From Akkermansiaceae bacterium (GTDB lineage: Bacteria; Verrucomicrobiota; Verrucomicrobiia; Verrucomicrobiales; Akkermansiaceae), in assembly GCA_947491475.1 (NCBI GenBank), contig CANLKN010000004.1, forward strand, positions 1 through 62,996: 62,996 nucleotides of DNA, read 5' to 3'. The position numbers and the translations under genes are program-made. A model generated the notes under the pieces. That model was not told the origin of the DNA, ran no database searches, and saw nothing but the letters and a program-made list of their open reading frames with translations. Below, piece after piece: positions 33,017 through 44,669 of this stretch. The stretch's first letter is position 1, and each line of letters opens with the position of its first letter.

Positions 33017-33448
33017 ATGAAAAACCTCCTCATTGCGATTTCCGCCGGGTTGTTCCTCGCATCCTGCGCCCCCACCACGCCGCTCGGCCGCATTCAGCAG
33101 CAGCCGGAGAAATTCGCCGCGTTGAGCCCGAAACAGCAGGAGTTGGTGCAGCAGGGGCAGATCGACCGTGGCATGTCACAGGATGCAGTCTTCATCGCGT
33201 GGGGCTCACCTGCCAGCGTTTTCCAGGGCTCCAACAACGGACGCCCGACCGAGCGCTGGGATTATGCCGGATCGCGCCCGGTTTTCACCAACACGTTTCA
33301 CGGATCCTACGGCCGACATTGGGGGCCTTACCGGCGCCGCGGATACAGCGGCATGGGCTGGGGCCCTGAAGTCGTCTATATTCCGTATCGCACCGGTTCG
33401 GTATGGTTCATCGACAATCAGGTGGACTCCTGGGAGCGCGCGAGATGA
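33017..33448 (+). CDS. Small lipoprotein, BamE/SmpA-like
   Basis: A 143-residue protein with a lipoprotein signal (LLIAISAGLFLASC, lipobox Cys 17). The region SPKQQELVQQGQIDRGMSQD followed by AVFIAWGSPASVF resembles the BamE/SmpA fold core (helix, then G.s.deV...lG.P). A Gly/Tyr/Arg-rich stretch follows and then a beta hairpin ending in VWFIDNQVDSW. It is likely anchored in the outer membrane or periplasmic face. Whether it works with the Bam machinery is not shown. It is 75 bases upstream of another lipoprotein gene on the same strand. Confidence 0.7.
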   Translation: MKNLLIAISAGLFLASCAPTTPLGRIQQQPEKFAALSPKQQELVQQGQIDRGMSQDAVFIAWGSPASVFQGSNNGRPTERWDYAGSRPVFTNTFHGSYGRHWGPYRRRGYSGMGWGPEVVYIPYRTGSVWFIDNQVDSWERAR

Positions 33449-33523
33449 CGGAATTGACCTGATTTTTAGCGAGCTTGCAATTTTCCAAATCGCTGCAATC
33501 CTCGCCTTGATTCCTGACACACT

Positions 33524-34204
33524 ATGAACTTAAAGATCCCTTTGATTCTTGCCGCCGGACTTGGTGCCGTGCTGCTATCGTCCTCTTGTTCCACAACTCC
33601 CGGCATGGGTTCCGGCTTGGCTTCATACCATGCGTATGACCGCCCGACCAAGCTGCCCAGTAATCCGAATAACGTGCGCGTGAAAGTTTCGCTGAGCAAG
33701 CAGCGCACCTATGTGATGGAGGGCGATCAGATGCTGCTGGTGATGCCGGTCGCGGTTGGCGCACCCGGAACGGTTACCCCATCCGGCAGTTTCACCATCT
33801 TTAACAAGGTGGAGAAGAAGCGCGCCAACACCCATGGTTTTGCCTACAATGGCAACCAGGTGAAGCGTTCGATGATCAGCTCACGGCCGACGGGTTGGTC
33901 ATTCAAAGGCACACCGATGCCGTATTGGTGCGAGTTCAAGCCAAACTACGGTTTTCACACCGGCTGGGTGAAGCACCACCCCAGCACCCATGGCTGCATT
34001 CGCATGCATGAAAACCTCTCGCCCAAATTCTTCCGCCTCGTGAAGGTGGGCACGCCGGTCAACATCTCGTATTCGCAACCGGAGGACGCCACCCACGGCA
34101 ACATCCCGCTGCCACCTGATGCCGGCCCGCTGCCGGATTATGATGCCTCGATGTATCTCGGCGATGGCTACTTCAAACAGCACAAGACGCCGCAGTATGA
34201 CTGA
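33524..34204 (+). CDS. L,D-transpeptidase (YkuD) lipoprotein
   Basis: A 226-residue lipoprotein (signal ending in VLLSSSC) with a YkuD catalytic domain (about 50-190). It starts with VRVKVSLSKQRTYVMEGDQM, has the TPSGSFTIFNK strand and carries the catalytic HHPSTHGCIRMH, with Cys 158 as nucleophile. The family consensus is HGxxxxxxxGxxxSHGCIR, so Thr replaces the usual Ser before HGC. Such enzymes cross-link peptidoglycan or attach proteins to it in the periplasm. It ends in a good rho-independent terminator 29 bases downstream. Confidence 0.92.
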   Translation: MNLKIPLILAAGLGAVLLSSSCSTTPGMGSGLASYHAYDRPTKLPSNPNNVRVKVSLSKQRTYVMEGDQMLLVMPVAVGAPGTVTPSGSFTIFNKVEKKRANTHGFAYNGNQVKRSMISSRPTGWSFKGTPMPYWCEFKPNYGFHTGWVKHHPSTHGCIRMHENLSPKFFRLVKVGTPVNISYSQPEDATHGNIPLPPDAGPLPDYDASMYLGDGYFKQHKTPQYD

Positions 34205-34232
34205 GTGCAGGGGGACATCCCGCCCCTCTTCC

Positions 34233-34259
34233 AAGACCCCGCCGCGCGCGGGGTCTTTT
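34233..34259 (+). terminator. Rho-independent terminator of the L,D-transpeptidase gene
   Basis: AAGACCCCGC (34233-34242) pairs perfectly with GCGGGGTCTT (34248-34257) across a 5-base loop, and the run TTTT (34256-34259) overlaps and extends the right arm. It separates the plus-strand lipoprotein gene from the convergent lysE-like gene. Confidence 0.9.
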
Positions 34260-34265
34260 GTTTGA

Positions 34266-34889
34266 TCAACCGAGCAGCAGCCGCAGCGCCAGAGCGAGCA
34301 GCAGCAAGCCGAAAACCACGTCGATCCATGCGGCAGCCTTGCCATAGGCGCGCCTTGCGGGCTGCCACTGCAGGAGGATCACCCATGCCGACCACAAACC
34401 GATGCCCAGCCCGACGATGACCGCCCAGATCGCAAACGGCCACCACGCGGGATGGCTGCCGGCGAGGAAGGGCGCGCACACGGCGGCGAGAAACAGCGCC
34501 ACTTTGGGGTTGAAAAGATTGCACAGGAAACCGCGCACAAACGGCGGGTGGGCATGGGGTTCCACCTGCGTTTCATGGATGATCCCTGTTCTCCATGCGA
34601 CGAAACGTTCCTTCAGGATTCCATAGGCGAGCCACAGCAAGTAGGCGGCGGCCACCCATTGCAGGGCGACTCGAAGCACTGGCAGGCGCTGAAATGCCGC
34701 AGCCATGCCGGCCACCGCGAGGGTCGAGTGCAGGGCCAGTCCGCAGGCGATGCCCGCCGCCATTTGCAATCCCTCGCGCGGTCCCTGCCGCAGCGCCGCC
34801 CTCGTGAGCAGGATCATGTCCGGTCCCGGGCTGAATTGGCCGAGCACGATGACGCCTGCAAACCAGGCTAATTCCACTGCCGTATTCAC
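34266..34889 (-). CDS. LysE/RhtB family amino acid exporter
   Basis: A 207-residue, very hydrophobic protein with about six membrane segments. It has the family signature GQFSPGPDMILLTRAALRQG in the first loop and FLCNLFNPKVALFLAAV in the middle. LysE/RhtB proteins export amino acids or homoserine-type compounds by proton antiport; the substrate cannot be read here. The gene is convergent with the L,D-transpeptidase and diverges from acnA. Confidence 0.9.
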   Translation of the reverse strand: MNTAVELAWFAGVIVLGQFSPGPDMILLTRAALRQGPREGLQMAAGIACGLALHSTLAVAGMAAAFQRLPVLRVALQWVAAAYLLWLAYGILKERFVAWRTGIIHETQVEPHAHPPFVRGFLCNLFNPKVALFLAAVCAPFLAGSHPAWWPFAIWAVIVGLGIGLWSAWVILLQWQPARRAYGKAAAWIDVVFGLLLLALALRLLLG

Positions 34890-35105
34890 GCTTTCTCTGT
34901 CTTTGAATCGGTTTCCATCGTTATTTTTCTACGACGATCCTGCCATTTTCGCCCTTCCCTGCGCAAGGCAGTATGCGCCACGTGATCGGCAAATCCTGCT
35001 GTGGATCAAACGATTTTTGACAAATCCCCCCTTGCCGTTAGCCTCCGCGCGTCCTCACCCTCCTGCAGGGGATTCCTGCCGCACATCCATTCCCGATTAC
35101 CGATC

Positions 35106-37979
<2,874 letters not shown>

Positions 37980-38020
37980 AGCCGGCACTCTGAATGCGGA
38001 GTTCTTGCTTTACCATCCGG

Positions 38021-40695
38021 TCATTCCGCGCCTCCCGCGATGCTTTCCACCAGCAGATTGGTGAGAGTGCGGGCCGCGCGAGGGTCAAGCGCCACAGCAT
38101 CGGTGATGGCGAGGTCGCACACTAACAATTCTCCCCACGGCCGTTTCACAGCGAAGACCGGATAGGTGAGTTTTGATTCGTAAACCTGCTTGAGATCGCC
38201 GCTCCAGTAGAAGTGCTCCTGAAGATAGCGGCCGAGCGGAATGACATCACTGCGGGTGATATCGACGCGGTGGGCGGCAGTGCTGGCAAATGCATACTCC
38301 CCTTCGCCGCGCGCCCACCATTTCCAATCCATCACATCCAGACCGGCGAACATCGGGCGGGCCTCTTCCCATCCGAGCATTTCGACAAACTCGCCTTTGA
38401 CCAGATGACTGCCGGTCCTCGCTGCGGCGGCTTTTTCGAACATGAAATGATCGAGCGGATTGTCATCACCCACCTTGGGCTGGCCCTCACGCGCGATTTG
38501 CAGGCGCTCCACCGCGCCGCCGTCGCCGGGCAGAACTGTTACGGCATACATTGCCAGTGCGTTCGGCACCCCGTTGCCGCCGAGCACGACCTCACCGGCG
38601 GGGAAGGATTTTTCATAAACGTGGAGATTGAAACCGGTGGAAGTCACCAGCGTTTCATCGGTTTTCGTCCATTCCCTGAGCCAGCCCGGCATTATGGTGG
38701 CGCGGCTGTCGAAGCCGACCACGACCGTGCTTTGTTTTGTGAGATGGAAGCGCATGAATGGCATGTCCGGATTGCCCTCCTTGTCGTCCATGCGCGTGAT
38801 GATCGCAGTTGTGCCCGCGAGACGTTCCGGGATTTTTGGGAAGGTGATATCGCGGTCGGTGGCCCAGCGCGCGCCGTCACGGAAACCCTGCGGCAACAGC
38901 TCATAGCCCGTGGGATCCACCCAGGCCAATGGTCGCAACGGGAAAATCTCCGGGCAGAAACGCATGGCCGCGGAGCCTTGTTGGAGCGCGATCAATCGCC
39001 CGCCCGGCTTGAGCGCGGCACGCGCCGCATCCTCACCGATGGCGGTGGCCTTCGGTCCCAGCACCACGGCATCGCAGGAAACTTTTTGCGCAGTGGCTTC
39101 GGCAAGCGTGAGCACTTGCCTTCCGAGCGCGCGCAGATGAGATATTCCATTTTCAGAGCAGCCTTCGGCGGCCACGGTCAGTTCTTTACCGCCGCCAGCA
39201 GACCAAGCGCGGGTGGCGATGCGGATCGGATAGGAGTTTTTGGAAACGATGCCTTCGGCGTTGCTCAAGGTGAGTCTCACGGTCGCCGGAGTCATCGCTT
39301 CACCGGCTCCTTCCACATCGGGGATGGTGATTTTCATCGGCCATTCGTGACTGTCGTCATAGGCGACATCGCCGAGTGTGATGTCGGCGGAGCTTTTCAC
39401 CTGGCCGGAGGCATCCAGCACCTCGCACTTGACTTTGAGTGCTGTTAGATCACGGAAACGGGCGTCATCGTTGACCACGAAGGCGTTTGTTTTCACCTTG
39501 TCGCCCGCGAAGAAACGGGGCTTGTCGGCGCGGATGCCCAGCTCGCCCACCCACGGATGGGCCGAGTAGTAGCGAATGTAGGCCGGATGCACCGCGCCGG
39601 TGTCCGTGTCCTGATAGGGAACTCCGGTTTCCTTGTTGATGAACGGACGCTTGCCATCGGTGAAAAGGCCGCGCTGCGGCGTGGTGAAATCGCGCACGAA
39701 CGATGACGGCTCATACCATCCCCAATAGGAATGCACGTCCTCGATGTCCGCATGGCCACCATAATCGGGCTCGCCGGAGGTCTGGCAGATCGGCCGGGTG
39801 GGATCGACCTCGCGCATGGCGTCCATGATGTCCTTGAAAATCGCGAGTTTCTCCTCGTTGTGATGATCGCCCTGCATGCCCTCGTTGGAAACGCAGTAGA
39901 AGAGGATCGAAGGATGATTGCGGTAACGGCGCACGGATTCAATTTGTTCGGCCTTCCACTGTGCGAGGATCGCGGGCGGTGGCGGCGGCTCCTTGCTCAT
40001 CAGCGCCCACGGCCGCACGCCTTCATTGGCGATACCGACACCTTCCTCATCGGCCACGCGATACCATAACTCATTCCATGGATTGCAGCCGGAGCGCGTC
40101 ACCGCCTGGTTGCCCTCGCGCATGCGGCGCAGGAAACCGCGGGCCGTCGCCTCGTCGTTGGGCTTGTAGCCATAGACCGGCATGCCCGCGCCGCGCGTCC
40201 AATACGGATGGCCGTTGAGATAGAAGCGGTCGCCCTTTACCGACACAGTGCGGTAGCCGACGGCCTGGGTCCATTGATCAATCATGCGCGAGCCATCGGC
40301 GGATTTCCAAGTAATGGTCAGATCATAGAGATTCGGGAAATCCGGCGACCACAGCTTGGGCGAGAGCGCGGATTTTTCGAGTGTGACCATGCGTGATTCC
40401 CCGGCAGCAAGTTCCAGCGCCTGGGCGAGGGTTTGCTCGTGCAGCAGCGCGCCGCCATTCCGCTCGCGCAGTTGATAGTGCAAGCGCCCGGAAACCGCGG
40501 CATCGCCCGGGTTTTCCAGCGTCACATCGATCCGGTGGCCGTCCAGCGCCGGATGGAAAAAGGCATCGGCGACGCGGCCGCCGCTTTGCGAGACTTTGAG
40601 TGTCACCGGTTGCCAGATGCCGAGGAAATTGGAAATCGAGTGCCGGCCGAAGCCGCCGAACATGCCATGATTGAGCGAGTTGAGCACGCCTCCGG
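38021..40695 (-). pseudogene. GH2 glycoside hydrolase, 5'-truncated
   Basis: About 890 residues of a GH2 (beta-galactosidase/beta-glucuronidase type) enzyme can be read. The sequence starts abruptly at SLNHGMFGGFGRHSISNFLG followed by IWQPVTL, which in GH2 proteins is the end of the N-terminal sugar-binding domain. An Ig-like domain and a TIM barrel follow (SVKGDRFYLNGHPYWTRGAG, FYCVSNEGMQGDHHNEE with the SNEG acid/base, PFINKETGVPY), then C-terminal beta domains. The first about 150-170 residues, the start codon and the signal peptide are absent. The open frame runs on to 40909 but loses all GH2 similarity near 40690, where a LacI fragment begins on the other strand. It is probably inactive. 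Confidence 0.75.
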
Positions 40696-40843
40696 CAGAC
40701 TGGGCGCGCTGGACTATCGCTGGGAAGTTCTGGGAGGCACCGCCGTGGAAATGGTGGTGGCCCAGCTTCACCGCAACGACCGCGGCCGTCCCGCCATCCC
40801 GCAAACCGTGATGGTGGACGCCACATGGGAAGAGCGGAGTTGA
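40691..40843 (+). pseudogene. C-terminal fragment of a LacI-family regulator
   Basis: About 50 codons ending at TGA 40841-40843 read LGALDYRWEVLGGTAVEMVV followed by AQLHRNDRGRPAIPQTVMVD and ATWEERS. This matches the C terminus of LacI/GalR-type regulators, where a GxxAVexLvxxLhRNexGxP segment is followed by a short strand with xxVxxxW. No HTH and no sensor core precede it: upstream is the antisense of the GH2 fragment. It was probably the divergent regulator of the GH2 gene. One deletion across the divergent promoter would explain both truncations. Confidence 0.65.
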
Positions 40844-40919
40844 AATGCTATCCCGCCACGCCTCACGAAACGATATTCGTGAATCCATCCTCGCCCGGCG
40901 GCCGCACAAGTCCTAGTGG

Positions 40920-41591
40920 ATGAACATGACACACTGGCAAACCGACACGGAACTTTTCGAGTTGATGAAAACCCGGCTCTACACGCCGGTGGTGGGCGAC
41001 ATTCTCGACCGCCTCGGGTTCACCCACCAGTTCCTGCCACAGCCGGTGCAGCCGATGCTGCCGGAAATGAAACTCGCGGGCCGGGCGATGCCCATACTGA
41101 TGATCGATGTCTATGGTCCGCAGAAAAAGCCGTTCGGCAAACTGACCGAAGCGCTCGACCAATTGCAGCCCGGCGAAATCTATCTGGCCAGCGGCGGTGA
41201 CATGCGCTGCGCCTACTGGGGGGAAATCCTCACCGCCACCGCCCGCATGCGCGGTGCCGTGGGCGCGGTGATCAATGGCTATCACCGCGACACGCCGCGC
41301 GTGCTGGAGCAGGATTGGCCGGTCTTCAGCCGCGGCCGTTTTGCGCAGGACTCCTCGGTGCGCACTCAAGTGGCGGATTTCCGCTGCCCCATCGAAATCG
41401 GCCAGGTTTCCATCGAGCCCGGCGATCTCGTGTTCGGCGATCTCGATGGCGTGGTGATCATCCCGCGCCGGGTGGAGCGGGAGGTCATCGCAGGCGCGCT
41501 CGAAAAGGCCTCCGGAGAAAATCTCGTGCGCAAGGAAATCGAAAACGGCATGAGCAGCACGGCAGCCTTTGAAAAATATGGAATCCTCTGA
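40920..41591 (+). CDS. RraA-like aldolase/hydrolase family protein
   Basis: A 223-residue RraA-fold protein (HMG/CHA aldolase family). Typical are [13 protein letters not shown] near the N terminus, [20 protein letters not shown] followed by GYHRD (the G..RGxxGxVxxGxxRD motif), and [16 protein letters not shown] near the C terminus. The family cleaves 4-hydroxy-4-methyl-2-oxoglutarate-like acids or has related lyase roles; it is also often annotated as demethylmenaquinone methyltransferase. In this locus it precedes an SDR, uxuA and a hexuronate-type transporter, so a role in sugar-acid breakdown is likely. Its end overlaps the SDR start by 14 bases. Confidence 0.85.
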   Translation: MNMTHWQTDTELFELMKTRLYTPVVGDILDRLGFTHQFLPQPVQPMLPEMKLAGRAMPILMIDVYGPQKKPFGKLTEALDQLQPGEIYLASGGDMRCAYWGEILTATARMRGAVGAVINGYHRDTPRVLEQDWPVFSRGRFAQDSSVRTQVADFRCPIEIGQVSIEPGDLVFGDLDGVVIIPRRVEREVIAGALEKASGENLVRKEIENGMSSTAAFEKYGIL

Positions 41592-42357
41592 GCAATCCCC
41601 CACCCCGTTCCGTCTCGACGGCGAAGTCGCGCTCATCACCGGCGGCGCCACCGGTCTCGGCCTCGGCATGGCCCGCAGCTTCGTCGCCTCCGGCGCGAAA
41701 GTCGTGCTCGTCGGCCGGCGCGAGGCGGAACTGCGCAAGGCCGCCGCCGAACTCGGCTCCGCCGCCTCGTTTGTGGCGCATGATGTGACGAACCATGCCG
41801 AAGCGGATCAACTCGTCGAAGCCGCGACCCGCGCCGCCGGATCAGCGCCCACCATCCTCATCAACAATGCCGGCGTCCACTTGAAGAAACCCGCGGTGGA
41901 AACCACGCCGGAGGAATTTCTAACAGTCCTCAGCACCCATGTGATCGGCGCCCATGCGCTGACCCGCGCGGTCCTGCCCGGAATGCTCGAGCGCAAGCAC
42001 GGCAGCGTGATTTTCATCGCCTCCATGGCCTCGCTCTTCGGCATTCCCATGGTGGTAGCCTACTCCGCCGCCAAGAGCGCCCATGTCGGCATGGTGCGCA
42101 CGCTGGCCGCCGAGGTTTCCGCCGACGGCGTGCGCGTGAACGCCATCGCGCCGGGATGGATCGACTCCGAAATGATGCGCAAGGCGCTGGATGGCGATCC
42201 CGCGCGGCGCGGCAAGATCCTCGGCCGCACGCCGATGAACTCGTTTGGCGAAGCCTCGGACATCGGCTGGGCGGCGGTTTATCTTTGTTCGCCCGCTGCA
42301 AAATTCGTGACCGGCGTGGTGCTGCCGGTGGATGGCGGCGCGAGCATCGGCTTCTGA
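41578..42357 (+). CDS. SDR family oxidoreductase
   Basis: A 259-residue classical short-chain dehydrogenase: cofactor motif [16 protein letters not shown] in [13 protein letters not shown], catalytic Ser in [11 protein letters not shown], and YSAAKS with the catalytic Tyr and Lys, ending in [14 protein letters not shown]. The start ATG at 41578 lies inside the RraA-like gene, giving translational coupling. In bacteria with uxuA, an SDR can replace UxuB as the NAD-dependent fructuronate reductase (related to gluconate 5-dehydrogenase), which fits this locus. The substrate remains inference. Confidence 0.88.
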   Translation: MESSEQSPTPFRLDGEVALITGGATGLGLGMARSFVASGAKVVLVGRREAELRKAAAELGSAASFVAHDVTNHAEADQLVEAATRAAGSAPTILINNAGVHLKKPAVETTPEEFLTVLSTHVIGAHALTRAVLPGMLERKHGSVIFIASMASLFGIPMVVAYSAAKSAHVGMVRTLAAEVSADGVRVNAIAPGWIDSEMMRKALDGDPARRGKILGRTPMNSFGEASDIGWAAVYLCSPAAKFVTGVVLPVDGGASIGF

Positions 42358-42371
42358 TAGATGCGCTGATC

Positions 42372-43174
42372 ATGAAACTCGGCCTCGGACTCTACCGGCA
42401 TCAGCTCGACGCGCCGCACTATCAGTTCGCGCGCCAATGCGGCTGCACACACCTCATCATCCACATGGTGGATTATTTCCGTTCGTCGCACTCCAATGCG
42501 CCCGGCGACCAACCGCTCGGCGATGATGCCGGCTGGGGCCTCGCGGGCGATCAGGACCGGCTTTGGTCGTTTGAGGAAATTTGCGCAATCAAGGAAGAGG
42601 CCGCCGCACATGGCTTGCAAATCGAGGCCATCGAAAACTTCGACCCCGCTCATTGGCATGATGTGTTGCTGGACGGGCCGAAGAAGGAGCAGCAACTCGA
42701 AAACCTCAAAACCATCATCCGCTCCGTCGGCCGCGCGGGCATTCCCGTCATGGGCTACAACTTCTCGCTCGCCGGAGTGGCGGGCCGCGTCAAGGGCCCG
42801 TGGGGCCGCGGCGGCGCGGAAGTGGTGGGCATGGATGGCCCCTGCGACACGCCCATCCCCAACGGCATGATCTGGAACATGGTCTATGATCCGCAAGCGA
42901 AGCCGTCGAAACCTACGCCCGCCAGAACCGCATCGCCTATGTGCATTTCCGCAATGTGCGCGGCAAGGTGCCGTTCTATCAGGAAACCTTCGTGGACGAG
43001 GGCGATATCGACATGCCGCGCGTGTTGAAGATCCTCAAGGCGAATGGTTTCAACGGCGTGATCATTCCCGACCACGCGCCGCAGATGACTTGTGACGCGC
43101 CGTGGCACGCCGGCATGGCCTACCCCCTCGGTTGGATGAAGGCGGCCTTGCAGGCATTGGAAAAATCCTCATGA
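42372..43174 (+). pseudogene. uxuA: Mannonate dehydratase (uxuA) with an internal out-of-frame deletion
   Basis: ATG 42372 starts MKLGLGLYRHQLDAPHYQFA, followed by AIENFDPAHWHDVLLDGP and AGIPVMGYNFSLAGVAG, up to PIPNGMIWNMVYD near 42890. All are typical of UxuA, which dehydrates D-mannonate to 2-keto-3-deoxygluconate. From about 42900 the family sequence resumes in another frame with EAVETYARQNRIAYVHFRNV, then EGDIDMPRVLKILKANGF and PDHAPQMTCDAPWHAGMAY, ending at TGA 43172-43174. The middle part, which in intact enzymes carries metal-binding residues (HPDDPP region), is missing. The original frame runs on as nonsense to 43028. The product cannot be functional unless the assembly is wrong here. 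Confidence 0.85.
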
Positions 43175-44445
43175 AAAATCCTCCATCCGAGTCATCCGGA
43201 CGCATGACGCGCTTCCGCTGGACGATCTGTGCGCTGCTCTTCGCCGCGACGACGATCAATTACCTCGACCGGCAGATTCTCGGCATACTCGCGCCGACGC
43301 TTGAGAAGGAGATCGGCTGGAGCGAGATGGAATACAGCAACATCGTCACTGCGTTTCAGGCGGCCTATGCCATCGGGCTCGTCGCCTTCGGGCGGGGAAT
43401 CGATCTGATAGGCACCCGCCACGGCTATGCCATTTCAATTTTCTCGTGGAGCCTTGCGGCGATGGCTCACGCGCTGGCCTTTGGCGTGTGGAGTTTCGGA
43501 TTGGCACGCTTCGCCCTCGGCTTGGGCGAGGCGGGAAATTTCCCGGCCGCGGTCAAGGCCGTGACCGAATGGTTTCCGCGCCGCGAACGCGCGCTGGCCA
43601 CCGGCATCTTCAACTCGGGAGCCAATGTGGGCGCGATCCTCGCCCCGCTGTTGGTGCCGTGGATCACGCTGCATTACGGCTGGCAAATGTCGTTCATCAT
43701 TCTTGGCGCGACCGGTTTCTTCTGGCTGATCGCCTGGTATGCGCTCTATGGCTCGCCGGAAAGCTCGACGCTTGTTTCGCCTGCGGAGTTGGCCCACATC
43801 CAGAGCGATCCGCCGGAGCCGTCATCGCTGAAAATCCCCTGGCGCAGCCTGCTGCGCTATCGGCAGACATGGGCCTTTGTCACCGGCATGGCCTTCTCCG
43901 CGCCGATCTGGTGGTTCTATCTCTACTGGTTGCCGAAATTCCTGCACCAGGAACATGGCCTCGATCTGGCCACGATGGGTCCGCCGCTGGTAGTGATTTA
44001 CACCATGACGAGCTTCGGCAGCATCGGCGGCGGCTGGCTGTCCGGCTATCTGCTGCGGCGCGGATGGTCGCTCAACAGGAGCCGGAAAATCACGCTGCTC
44101 ATCTGCGCGCTGGCCGTGGTGCCGGTGGTGTTCGCCGCCAAGGCCTCCAATCTCTGGGTGGCCACCCTGCTCATCGGCCTGGCCGCGTCCGCCCACCAGG
44201 GCTGGGCCGCCAATCTGTTCACGCTCGTTTCCGATTTGTTTCCGAAACAAGCCGTCGCCTCCGTGGTGGGCCTGGGCGCGATGTTCGGCTCGGTGACGGC
44301 GATGGCCTTCGCGCAAACCGCCGGATTCATCCTGCAAACCACCGGCAGCTACTGGCCGCTCTTCATCATGTCGGGCAGCGCCTACCTGCTCGCGCTGGCC
44401 ATCATGCAGGCACTCATTCCGGACATGAAACCGGCTCGCTTGTGA
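43171..44445 (+). CDS. MFS transporter, hexuronate (ExuT)-like
   Basis: A 424-residue transporter with about 12 membrane segments. The N-terminal TINYLDRQILGILAPTLEKE, the GLGEAGNFPAAVKAVTEWFP loop and IFNSGANVGAILAPLLVPWI are typical of the anion:cation symporter group with ExuT and related sugar-acid carriers. It is expected in the inner membrane, importing hexuronate or a similar acid with protons. Its ATG at 43171 overlaps the last codon of broken uxuA (ATGA), so the operon structure is intact even though uxuA is not. Confidence 0.9.
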   Translation: MKNPPSESSGRMTRFRWTICALLFAATTINYLDRQILGILAPTLEKEIGWSEMEYSNIVTAFQAAYAIGLVAFGRGIDLIGTRHGYAISIFSWSLAAMAHALAFGVWSFGLARFALGLGEAGNFPAAVKAVTEWFPRRERALATGIFNSGANVGAILAPLLVPWITLHYGWQMSFIILGATGFFWLIAWYALYGSPESSTLVSPAELAHIQSDPPEPSSLKIPWRSLLRYRQTWAFVTGMAFSAPIWWFYLYWLPKFLHQEHGLDLATMGPPLVVIYTMTSFGSIGGGWLSGYLLRRGWSLNRSRKITLLICALAVVPVVFAAKASNLWVATLLIGLAASAHQGWAANLFTLVSDLFPKQAVASVVGLGAMFGSVTAMAFAQTAGFILQTTGSYWPLFIMSGSAYLLALAIMQALIPDMKPARL

Positions 44446-44669
44446 ACCTGATCCGGTTGTTGCTGGCCGGCACGATGTGCCCATCGTTTTTTGTGAGTTG
44501 GCATTTCATCCGGCTTGGGAGAGATCGGATTGAATGGGCTTGATTGAACCAATTCATCGCAATTTCCAACATGTCCCACGGCATGGATTTCCGCTGTGTC
44601 GAAGACGCTCGCCGCCTTGTTTGTTGATTGAGATTCCGACATTGACCCCTTGTCCACCTGCGGCATGTT
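44446..44669. other. Intergenic region before tamB
   Basis: No gene is apparent in these 224 bases. The short open frames here have no protein-like features. The tamB promoter should lie within it, since the preceding MFS gene belongs to another operon. Confidence 0.5.

Noticed and set aside
35017-35022. TTGACA upstream of acnA as a -35 box
   Set aside because: No -10 like sequence at the correct spacing; not enough to call a promoter.
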